From positions 13,224 to 27,309 of the forward strand of contig JAUNKI010000002.1 in assembly GCA_030532815.1 (NCBI GenBank): 14,086 bases of DNA. Direction: 5' to 3'. Positions 6,700 through 14,086 of this stretch are shown in pieces; position 1 is the stretch's first letter; each line of letters begins with the position of its first letter. A program made the position numbers and the translations under genes. This stretch comes from Leptotrichiaceae bacterium. GTDB lineage: Bacteria > Fusobacteriota > Fusobacteriia > Fusobacteriales > Leptotrichiaceae. The notes beneath the pieces were generated by a model. The model ran no database searches, had not been told where the DNA came from, and was given only the letters and a program-made list of their open reading frames with translations.

Positions 6700-8415
6700 T
6701 TATTTTTTTGCATTTGTAAATGACATAAGTATTTTTACGGTTATCATAAATGCCGATACAATTATTATTAAAATTGTACAGTAAGCTGAGGCAATTCCGA
6801 TTCTTCCCTGATCAATATGGTTCATTATTTCAGGAGTCAGCAGTTTCCATTTTGCTGAAATAAGGAACACGACAGTACTTACAAGGGTCATACTTCTTGC
6901 AAAAGAATATATGAGTCCGCTAAGGAAAGCTTCCCTTATCATCGGGATAGTAACTTTAAAAAATGTCTGTCTGCTTGATGCTCCGAGTATTGTGGAAGCT
7001 TCTTCAATGGACGGATCAATTTGGTTCAGGGCACTCATTCCCGAACGTACTCCCACAGGCAGACTCCTTATAATAAATGCCATTACAATAATAAATGCAG
7101 TTCCTGTAAGTGTAGGAATTACCGTTATGTTTGTAAAAGGAATTCTGTATACTCTGTTGTAACTTATAGCGTAGCCTATACCTATTATTGTTCCCGGTAT
7201 TGCAAGTGCCATAATAGTTGTAAATTCTATGAAAGTTTTTCCTATAAAATTTTTTCTTACAATAAGGAATGCGATAATCATTGAAAAAATGCTTGCTATT
7301 AATGTAGCCCAGAATGACAGATTTGTTGTAGCGATTATAGGAGCAATCCTGTTTTTAAACCTGAAGATTTCTTTGTAATGTTTCAATGTGAAATTATTTT
7401 TTATTCCGAATATTTCCACAAATGAACTTAAAGGTATTAATATATACATAGCTATTACGAAAGATGTCAAAATAATTAAAGCTATAAATATGGGAGTTAC
7501 TATTTTCTTACTGTCAACAAGTTCTCTTTCCCTTGAAACCTTTCCGGTTACCGTAACATAAGATTTTTTATTAATATAATATCTCTGTATCGTAAACATT
7601 GTAATGGACAGGGAAAGAAGGATTATGGACAGTGCAGTTGCGATACCCAGTTCATAGTTTCCCACACCTTCCTGAAATATTTTTACTGCAATTGTGGTAA
7701 ACTTTCCTCCGATTACAAAAGGATTTGCATAATCTGCAATAGATTGTATAAAAACAAGAAGGAAAGCATTTGCGAGTCCCGGCAGCATAAGCGGCAGTGT
7801 AACTATGGAAAATACTTTGAACCTCGATGCTCCGAGTGATCTTGCAGCTTCTTCCACTGAAGGGTCGATCATTTGAAGAAGACCTACGAGCATCATATAT
7901 GCAATCGGGAAAAAGCTCAGTACCTGTACAAGGACAAGACCGTGAAAACCGTATATTTCAAATTGTCTAAGACCCAACAGTTTGTTTGTAATAATTCCCT
8001 GTCTTCCGAACAGCATTATTGCTGATAATGCAATGACGAAAGGAGGGGAGATAATCGGCAGCATTGCAATAAAATCGAAAATCTTTTTTCCTTTAACTTT
8101 AATATATACTGAAACATAAGCAAAAAAGAAACCTATTATTAAGGAAATAAAAGATGTCACAAATCCTAATGTTATCGTATTCAATATTACCTGAAAATTT
8201 CCGCTTGATGTAAAAGCTTCCACATAATTTTCAAGACCGAATTTTTCTTTGCCTACTTTTAAACTTTCAAGAAATATGTTCCACAAAGGAACCAGAACGA
8301 AAAATGTAACAACAGCTAAAGAAAAAATAATTGTCAGAAGCAGTGTAGGGTCATTTATAAGTTTTCTTATATTTTTTAATTCATGATTAAGTTTCAGTTT
8401 AAAATCATTACTCAT
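6700..8415 (-). CDS. ABC importer permease with two fused membrane domains, FbpB/AfuB type
   Basis: A 571-aa inner-membrane protein with about twelve helices, made of two homologous permease halves (about 1-285 and 305-571). Each half carries an EAA loop that docks to the ATPase: EEAARSLGAS at 188-197 and EEASTILGAS at 471-480, followed by TLPLMLPG and TIPMIREA. Such a fused permease is characteristic of FbpB, AfuB and ThiP systems, whereas most importers use two separate permease genes. GGAGG lies just before the start codon (8420-8425). Between it and the binding-protein gene is a 184-base gap holding a large hairpin. Family placement is firm; the substrate depends on the binding protein. 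Confidence 0.92.
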   Translation of the reverse strand: MSNDFKLKLNHELKNIRKLINDPTLLLTIIFSLAVVTFFVLVPLWNIFLESLKVGKEKFGLENYVEAFTSSGNFQVILNTITLGFVTSFISLIIGFFFAYVSVYIKVKGKKIFDFIAMLPIISPPFVIALSAIMLFGRQGIITNKLLGLRQFEIYGFHGLVLVQVLSFFPIAYMMLVGLLQMIDPSVEEAARSLGASRFKVFSIVTLPLMLPGLANAFLLVFIQSIADYANPFVIGGKFTTIAVKIFQEGVGNYELGIATALSIILLSLSITMFTIQRYYINKKSYVTVTGKVSRERELVDSKKIVTPIFIALIILTSFVIAMYILIPLSSFVEIFGIKNNFTLKHYKEIFRFKNRIAPIIATTNLSFWATLIASIFSMIIAFLIVRKNFIGKTFIEFTTIMALAIPGTIIGIGYAISYNRVYRIPFTNITVIPTLTGTAFIIVMAFIIRSLPVGVRSGMSALNQIDPSIEEASTILGASSRQTFFKVTIPMIREAFLSGLIYSFARSMTLVSTVVFLISAKWKLLTPEIMNHIDQGRIGIASAYCTILIIIVSAFMITVKILMSFTNAKK

Positions 8416-8437
8416 TTTTTCCTCCGTTAAGAAAATT

Positions 8438-8585
8438 TACTGGAGAAGTCCCAAATAAAAGATTATTTCCGTTTTTATATTTAAAGTCCGTTTTCTGTTT
8501 CAGTTTTGTTGAAAAGACCCTAAATAAAAAGGAAGAAATATTTTTTTTGGAACGGCTCCAGTATTTTATAATTTGATATCCGGTT
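8438..8585. repeat. Large intercistronic hairpin, copy 4 of the repeat family
   Basis: TACTGGAG (8438-8445) and CTCCAGTA (8556-8563) are perfect arms. Pairing continues inward, imperfectly but clearly, for about 50 bases per side (TTATTTCC and TTTTTAT near 8463-8478 against AAAAAGGAAGAAATA at 8526-8540), with a loop near 8489-8515. Read on the plus strand, the 3' flank TTTATAATTTGATATCCGG resembles the TTTTGAATRTCGG flank of copies 1-3, and the loop contains a related TTTCAG. In the mRNA (minus strand) it lies 14 bases after the binding-protein stop and before the permease gene. There it could protect the upstream message and lower expression of the downstream genes. Confidence 0.7.
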
Positions 8586-8599
8586 ATTTTAAAATTCTG

Positions 8600-9637
8600 T
8601 TATTCTTTAGGAACAGCCGTATTAGTTTCTTTTGTAAATCTTTCAACCAATCTTTTTTTATTTTTTCCTGACCAGTCAAAATCGTATTTTATAAGTTTAG
8701 AACCTTCAACTGCTTTTGCTTCTTCAGGATTTACAGCATTCTTATTTGTCAGGAATTGGAATGAGCCTACAGTTTTTCCTAATTCCTGTACATTTTTGGA
8801 AAGTACCCAGTCAATGAATTTTTTAGCATTTTCCTGATCAGGACCGTTTTTAAGAAGAGCAACTCCTCCAATTTCAAATCCTGTACCTTCACTTGGAGAA
8901 GCTAAAATAATGTCACTGTATCCTTCCTTCTGGTATTTAATACCGTCATGAAGGAATGTAATTCCTACAGTAGCTTCACCTGTTCCGACCATTCTTCCCG
9001 GAGCAGTTCCTGATTTTGTGTACTGTCTTACCTGTCCGTTGAATTTTTTCAGATATTCTATCGCTTTATCCTCTCCCATTAACTGTACGAGAGTTGCAAG
9101 CATCGTATAAGCAGTTCCTGAAGATCCCGGATGAGCTACAACTATTTCTCCTTTATACTCAGGTTTCAGTAAATCTTCCCATGATGTAGGCATAGGTATT
9201 TTCTTTTCTTCAAGCATTTTTTTGTTTCCTACGAAACCTAAATATCCTACGTATATTCCTGTCCAGTATCCTTCAGCATTTTTATATTCAGGTTTAATAT
9301 TTTCAGCTTCGGATGAAACGTACTTTTCAACAAGTCCTTCATCAATAGCCGCAATCATACCGTCTACAGGTCCTCCGTACCATACTGAAGCAGTCATATT
9401 ATCTTTTTCGGCTTTCAGTCTTGCCAATGTTTCTCCACTGCTCAGTCTTACAAATTCAGTTTTGATTCCGGTTTCCTTTTCAAATTCCTGTGCGAGAAGT
9501 GCAGCATGGTCTTCCTGCAATCCGGCATAAAACAGCAGTTTTCCTTTTCCACCCTTATCTTTGGAATCTCCGCTGTCACTTGCACCGCATGATAATGCAA
9601 AAATTACTAATAAAACAGATAACAATATTTTTTTCAT
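8600..9637 (-). CDS. ABC importer substrate-binding lipoprotein, FbpA/AfuA type
   Basis: A 345-aa lipoprotein that captures substrate outside the inner membrane. Residues 1-16 are a signal (two lysines, hydrophobic core) ending in ALSC with lipidated Cys17, then a polar Gly/Asp/Lys linker to about 33. The mature part follows the group-2 binding-protein pattern: LLFYAGLQEDHAALLAQEFE, SSGETLARLKAEKDN (67-80), VWYGGPVD, HPGSSGTAY (169-177), and GITFLHDG ... EGTGFEIGG. His230, Asp231 and Glu255 are placed much like the sugar-phosphate ligands I recall from AfuA. I do not see the adjacent tyrosines that bind ferric iron in FbpA. Sugar phosphate (for example a hexose phosphate) is therefore a reasonable inference; iron, phosphonate or another anion is not excluded. 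AGGAGG sits 5 bases before the start. First gene of the operon. Confidence 0.9.
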   Translation of the reverse strand: MKKILLSVLLVIFALSCGASDSGDSKDKGGKGKLLFYAGLQEDHAALLAQEFEKETGIKTEFVRLSSGETLARLKAEKDNMTASVWYGGPVDGMIAAIDEGLVEKYVSSEAENIKPEYKNAEGYWTGIYVGYLGFVGNKKMLEEKKIPMPTSWEDLLKPEYKGEIVVAHPGSSGTAYTMLATLVQLMGEDKAIEYLKKFNGQVRQYTKSGTAPGRMVGTGEATVGITFLHDGIKYQKEGYSDIILASPSEGTGFEIGGVALLKNGPDQENAKKFIDWVLSKNVQELGKTVGSFQFLTNKNAVNPEEAKAVEGSKLIKYDFDWSGKNKKRLVERFTKETNTAVPKE

Positions 9638-9728
9638 TCTTTCCTCCTAAATTTTTTTATTATATTTTGAAAATTATTTATTTTAATTTATATTACATAA
9701 ATTATAGATAAAATTTAATACCCAATAA

Positions 9729-9757
9729 TATATACCTTAATTATTTCAATATGTCAA
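9729..9757 (-). promoter_or_regulatory. Promoter of the ABC importer operon
   Basis: Read on the minus strand: TTGACA (9757-9752), a 17-base spacer, then TATATA (9734-9729); an alternative TATATT two bases further also fits. The -35 box is perfect. It gives a leader of about 85 bases to the binding-protein start. Confidence 0.65.
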
Positions 9758-10101
9758 TAAAAAATCAATTTTATTTCAAAATTTAATAAAATTTCTATTT
9801 TATACTTTTTGGAATTTAATTTTTGTAAATAATAGAAAAAGCGAAATCTGTCCTGCAAATCAAAAGATAATTCTTCAACTATAAAATAATATACTTTTTG
9901 AATAGAAAGTTACTGTTTTTGTTTATTTTATAAAAATAATAAAATGTGTAAAATTTACAGTTTAATATGTTTTTCTGTCTTAGGAAACAGGATTATGCTT
10001 TTAATTTAAATTAAATATAAATGAAGTAATACTATATATAACTTTCAAAGTATCGTATTTTTATTTAAATGTGAAATAATCCGAACTTACAAAATTTAGA
10101 G

Positions 10102-11707
<1,606 letters not shown>

Positions 11708-11760
11708 AAAGTATTATAATTGTAATTTTTAGAATTAATATTAGGAAAGGGAAATAAAAT

Positions 11761-11804
11761 AAAAGTCATATTAAGTATAAATAGTGTTATTTACTATGAT
11801 TTTT
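11761..11804 (+). terminator. Possible first terminator of glpK (imperfect hairpin)
   Basis: AAAAGTCATA (11761-11770) pairs with TATGATTTTT (11795-11804), one mismatch, and inner bases (ATAAATA with TATTTA) extend the stem with small bulges. The right arm ends in TTTTT. It is AT-rich and weaker than the hairpin at 11851. Confidence 0.4.
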
Positions 11805-11850
11805 GAAATTTTCTGATATACTTTATTGTAATATACAGTTTAATCTTTAT

Positions 11851-11900
11851 AAAAAAACTTGGGAAAATTCGCAATAGGCAGAATATAACCAAGTTTTTTT
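11851..11900. terminator. Two-way terminator between glpK and the convergent unknown operon
   Basis: A perfect 12-bp stem, AAAAAAACTTGG (11851-11862) with CCAAGTTTTTTT (11889-11900). A small inner ATTC/GAAT pairing (11867-11870 with 11881-11884) sits in the 26-base loop. T-runs occur on both strands, so it serves glpK on the plus strand and the genes ending at 11918 on the minus strand. Confidence 0.9.
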
Positions 11901-11917
11901 GTAATTATATTTAAATT

Positions 11918-12619
11918 TTATTTTTCTAATAGTTTTTTCTTTTTAAAGTATGAAGTTAAGCAGTATAAACAGTTTATAATTATCCAAATCCAAATACTTC
12001 TAATATATATTATATTCATTTCATCTTTGTTTCCTAATCCGTCATCTCCATATCTTTTCATTATCTTCTTAGCACTTTTCATTTTTTTAATAACGTCTTT
12101 TCCGTATTTTTCTTTAAGTTCCTTTTCCGATACTCCGAATTCTATTGTGTCATTTCTGTCGTCAGAATAAAAATATCCCAAGTTTTTATTACTTTCTTCT
12201 ATTCTTATATTCCCTGCCCTGTCTTTTATTTCTACCTGTTCGTCAGTAATATATCCTATATAGTCATGATAAAAAGTTTCTCCGTTTTCTTCATATTTTT
12301 TTATATATCTTGCGAGCTTACTTACTGTAAATATGCTTCTTTTATATCTTATATCGGAATTTCTGTCAGCAGGAAAAGTTTTATAATCCTGCGAATTTAA
12401 AAATTCTTCTGAGTTTAAATATGAATCATAAATTTTTAATTTTGTAATTCCGTTTTTATATAATAATAGTTCATATCCTTTTGATAAATTTAAATCTATA
12501 GGTTCTTTCTGAGCTTTAAAAGGTATGTAAAATTCCGTTGATATACCTATAATTAATGCTAAAGGAATAAAAATAAACTGAATTAAAATTAAGAGAAATA
12601 TTTTTATAAATATTTTCAT
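11918..12619 (-). CDS. Unknown protein with two membrane segments, last gene of a three-gene unit
   Basis: I do not recognise this 233-aa protein. Residues 4-28 are a strongly hydrophobic helix with no signal-cleavage or lipobox pattern. Residues about 202-223 are a second, tryptophan-rich helix followed by a lysine-rich tail (YFKKKKLLEK). The part between is polar and charged, about 175 residues, with a lysine-rich stretch near 165-190. Two helices with both ends inside would leave this domain outside the cytoplasm. GGAGG lies 9 bases before the start, and the gene begins 22 bases after the 200-aa protein, so they are co-transcribed. Partnership with the soluble protein upstream, for instance as a membrane immunity or anchor protein, is a guess from layout alone. 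Confidence 0.8.
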   Translation of the reverse strand: MKIFIKIFLLILIQFIFIPLALIIGISTEFYIPFKAQKEPIDLNLSKGYELLLYKNGITKLKIYDSYLNSEEFLNSQDYKTFPADRNSDIRYKRSIFTVSKLARYIKKYEENGETFYHDYIGYITDEQVEIKDRAGNIRIEESNKNLGYFYSDDRNDTIEFGVSEKELKEKYGKDVIKKMKSAKKIMKRYGDDGLGNKDEMNIIYIRSIWIWIIINCLYCLTSYFKKKKLLEK

Positions 12620-12641
12620 ATATTATCCTCCAAAAGTAAAA

Positions 12642-13244
12642 TTATCTGACTAATTCTTTTTTCATTCTGTTAAGATAGGAAAGAGCTTCACGTTTATTAT
12701 CAAATGTCTTCTCATATATAGTTTGTTCCTGTGAAGGCCCAACCATATCATAAGTCTTTCCCCATTCAATGGGAATATTATCTCCCAGTATTCTCTGAAA
12801 TTTATCAGACAGATTGTATCTTATATAAACACGGAGATTATATTTTCCGTTTTTATTTTCGGTTACGGAAGTTTTTATATTTCCTATTATAACTGATTTT
12901 CCTAAAGCATATTCTAATTGCTTTATTAAATGAAAATCATATTTTTGTGCAAATTCTACTCCGATTTTTACTCTTTCCTCATTTCCATATTTCCAGAAGT
13001 TTTCTTCTGATTTTTTATTAGTTACTCTTTCAACGGATTTTTTATATGCATCGTTATTTTCTATATTTTTCCAACCTTCAGGGTCAAATTTATCAAGATA
13101 CAGGTTATTTCTTTCATCAATAAATTTATCTCTTAATTTTTTATTGGTAATTATATAGAGACCTTCATAAGGACTTTCAGATGAAAAACCTTCTATATGA
13201 CTTAACATAGCTAATTCCTTTAAAATATCTTTATTTTGGAGCAT
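12642..13244 (-). CDS. Unknown soluble 200-aa protein, middle gene of a three-gene unit
   Basis: I do not recognise this protein with confidence. It has no signal peptide or membrane helix. Residues 1-105 are charged and probably helical. Residues about 112-185 alternate beta-like segments (LGKSVIIGNIKTSVTE, YNLRVYIRYNLSDKF, WGKTYDMVG) and loosely recall the final domain of some secreted or contact-delivered toxins, where an 'ALG..' turn precedes a 'Y.V...Y.L.D.F' strand pair. That resemblance is weak. Its ATG lies inside the previous gene (14-base overlap, shifted frame) and has no good ribosome binding site of its own, so it is probably translated by coupling. Alternatively, the two were once one protein split by a frameshift. 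Confidence 0.75.
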   Translation of the reverse strand: MLQNKDILKELAMLSHIEGFSSESPYEGLYIITNKKLRDKFIDERNNLYLDKFDPEGWKNIENNDAYKKSVERVTNKKSEENFWKYGNEERVKIGVEFAQKYDFHLIKQLEYALGKSVIIGNIKTSVTENKNGKYNLRVYIRYNLSDKFQRILGDNIPIEWGKTYDMVGPSQEQTIYEKTFDNKREALSYLNRMKKELVR

Positions 13245-13524
13245 TATTTTCTATCATTTTTAAAATATTTTCCTGCTGTTTATTAAAAAGAGCTATTGCT
13301 CCTCCGACACTTGGACTGGGAATAAACGGACGGGGAGCTTTAGACTCTTTAGTTCTTATTGTTATATATGGAGTAAGTGTGTTTTCCTTATTATTCTCTT
13401 TTGACTTTTTAATAAATGTTTTAGTAGTATTTCTGTTCTCAGATGAAAGATTTTTTATATTTCTTTTATTTCTATCTGATAAAATTTGTTCTAAAATTTC
13501 AAGGGTACTTTTTTCTTCAGACAT
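13231..13524 (-). CDS. Short polar unknown protein, first gene of a three-gene unit
   Basis: A 97-aa protein that I do not recognise. Residues 1-20 may be helical (STLEILEQILSDR). Residues 20-62 are rich in Lys, Asn, Ser and Thr and are probably disordered. Residues 64-91 (APRPFIPSPSVGGAIALFN, then KQQENILKMI) look like a conserved motif: a proline-rich turn, a small-residue hydrophobic patch and a helix. The ribosome binding site is weak (AAAGAGA). It is the first gene after the promoter at 13577-13605, and its 3' end overlaps the next start by 14 bases, so it may be a chaperone or adaptor for the next protein, or that protein's N-terminal part if a frameshift separates them. No composition break from its neighbours is obvious. 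Confidence 0.7.
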   Translation of the reverse strand: MSEEKSTLEILEQILSDRNKRNIKNLSSENRNTTKTFIKKSKENNKENTLTPYITIRTKESKAPRPFIPSPSVGGAIALFNKQQENILKMIENNAPK

Positions 13525-13576
13525 ATTATTTCTCTTTTTTTAAATTTGTTAAAATATATTACTGAAGTTTTCATTG

Positions 13577-13605
13577 ATTATACATTGGATTCTATTAAAA
13601 GTCAA
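13577..13605 (-). promoter_or_regulatory. Promoter of the three-gene unknown unit
   Basis: Read on the minus strand: TTGACT (13605-13600), a 17-base spacer, TATAAT (13582-13577). Only one base differs from consensus at the ideal spacing. The predicted start near 13570 leaves a leader of about 45 bases before ATG 13524. No terminator is visible between it and the DUF6339 gene, so some read-through from there is also possible. Confidence 0.8.
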
Positions 13606-13634
13606 ATTTTACATTATGATTATATTTTTTAAAA

Positions 13635-14086
13635 TTAATCAACAGTAAGGAGTAAACTGTCAATTTTTTTCGTAATTTTATCTTTCAGTTCGTTTTCCTC
13701 AAAGTAGTCAAGAATATATGTTCCTCCTAAAATATTAAGGTACATTACAGTTTCGTTGAAAATTTCTCTTTTTATCTTAACTCCGTTTTTTTCAAAATCC
13801 AGTATTGCAGATAAAAATGCCCTCGTAATTTTAGGATTGTTACTGAAGTTGCTTGAAAACAGATAAAGTAGTTTAGTTCTGAAATCAACGTTAAATACTT
13901 GAAGGAGTTCAAAAGGATCTGTTCTGTTTTCATCATAAGTCATTTTTCCTGCCCACCACAATCTTGCCAGAGCATGCTCTATAAGAGAACGTTTTTTACC
14001 GTGTGAAAAGAAAAATGAATTTTTTATATTGTTCACATAGGATTTATTTTTATCAAGAGATAAACGGTACTGCATATAATTCCAGA
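13635..14086 (-). CDS. DUF6339-family protein (N-terminal part outside window)
   Basis: The C-terminal 146 or more residues of a protein of unknown function. From the first internal ATG (14075) it reads MQYRLSLDKNKS, and the frame stays open to the window edge, giving WNYMQYRL. This W.YM.YR block followed by LARLWWAGKMTYDENRTDPFELL is, from memory, the hallmark of DUF6339 proteins (W-x-Y-M-x-Y-R ... RLWW...TYD...DP), which are longer than 146 aa. The true start is therefore probably to the right. No membrane segment or catalytic motif is visible. The biochemical role is not known to me. I recall such genes near DNA methyltransferase, Z1-domain and PD-(D/E)XK genes, that is in restriction or defence clusters, but nothing in the window tests this. 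Confidence 0.75.
   Translation of the reverse strand, partial: WNYMQYRLSLDKNKSYVNNIKNSFFFSHGKKRSLIEHALARLWWAGKMTYDENRTDPFELLQVFNVDFRTKLLYLFSSNFSNNPKITRAFLSAILDFEKNGVKIKREIFNETVMYLNILGGTYILDYFEENELKDKITKKIDSLLLTVD

Noticed and set aside
9222..9530. 102-codon open frame on the plus strand opposite the binding-protein gene
   Set aside because: It is a mirror of a clearly coding minus-strand gene, with Ser/Pro-rich low-information translation and no ribosome binding site.
9640..9760. Fur box in front of the ABC operon, which would support iron uptake
   Set aside because: The AT-rich stretch has scattered ATTA-type words but no 19-bp GATAATGATAATCATTATC-like palindrome.

Overview
The window is AT-rich and its proteins look like those of Fusobacteriota, most likely Leptotrichia or a close relative. 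The basis is base composition, A/T-ending codons, strong AGGAGG-type ribosome binding sites, a sialidase-free saccharolytic gene set (PTS, glycerol kinase, ABC uptake) and the general look of the proteins. No rRNA or other taxonomic marker is present, so the genus is an inference.

Left block, plus strand (1-3050): the 3' end of a PRD-type (BglG/LicR/UlaR-like) PTS-controlled regulator is followed without a gap by EIIA, EIIB and EIIC of an ascorbate-family (SgaT/UlaA) phosphotransferase system. The 1-base overlap and 3-11 base gaps mark one operon. No catabolic ula genes follow, so the substrate is open.

Next comes a non-coding stretch of about 0.85 kb (3051-3901), then a stand-alone M29-family metallo-aminopeptidase (3902-5137) with its own promoter, hairpin leader and terminator. 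Its ribosome binding site is aimed at a six-codon mini-ORF rather than at the gene. The non-coding stretches on both sides of it (3229-3500 and 5165-5560) hold copies of an intergenic repeat. The repeat has a long imperfect hairpin whose stem sequence changes between copies, a partly conserved 20-base loop (ending TTCAGAC) and a conserved 3' flank (TTTTGAATRTCGG). A fourth copy lies inside the ABC operon at 8438-8585. This undescribed-looking repeat family is the most interesting non-coding signal here.

Minus-strand block (9637 down to 5610): a three-gene ABC importer operon of lipoprotein binding protein, fused double-domain permease and ATPase. It has a good promoter at 9757-9729 and a perfect two-way terminator at 5577-5611. 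The family is the ferric-iron / sugar-phosphate (FbpABC/AfuABC) type. The binding protein has an HD...E pattern that recalls the sugar-phosphate binder AfuA, and I do not see the paired tyrosines of iron binders.

Divergent from it, glpK (10160-11707) is a single-gene unit with a near-consensus promoter. Its regulatory loop has neither the FBP-binding arginine of E. coli GlpK nor the HPr-phosphorylated histidine of Firmicutes GlpK. It ends at a perfect 12-bp two-way terminator (11851-11900) shared with the convergent genes.

Right block, minus strand (14086 to 11918): the C-terminal part of a DUF6339-family protein runs off the window edge. After it comes a near-consensus promoter (13605-13577) and a three-gene unit of unknown function: a short polar protein, a soluble 200-aa protein overlapping it by 14 bases, and a two-TM 233-aa protein. 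The layout resembles accessory or toxin/immunity-like cargo, but the function is not established.
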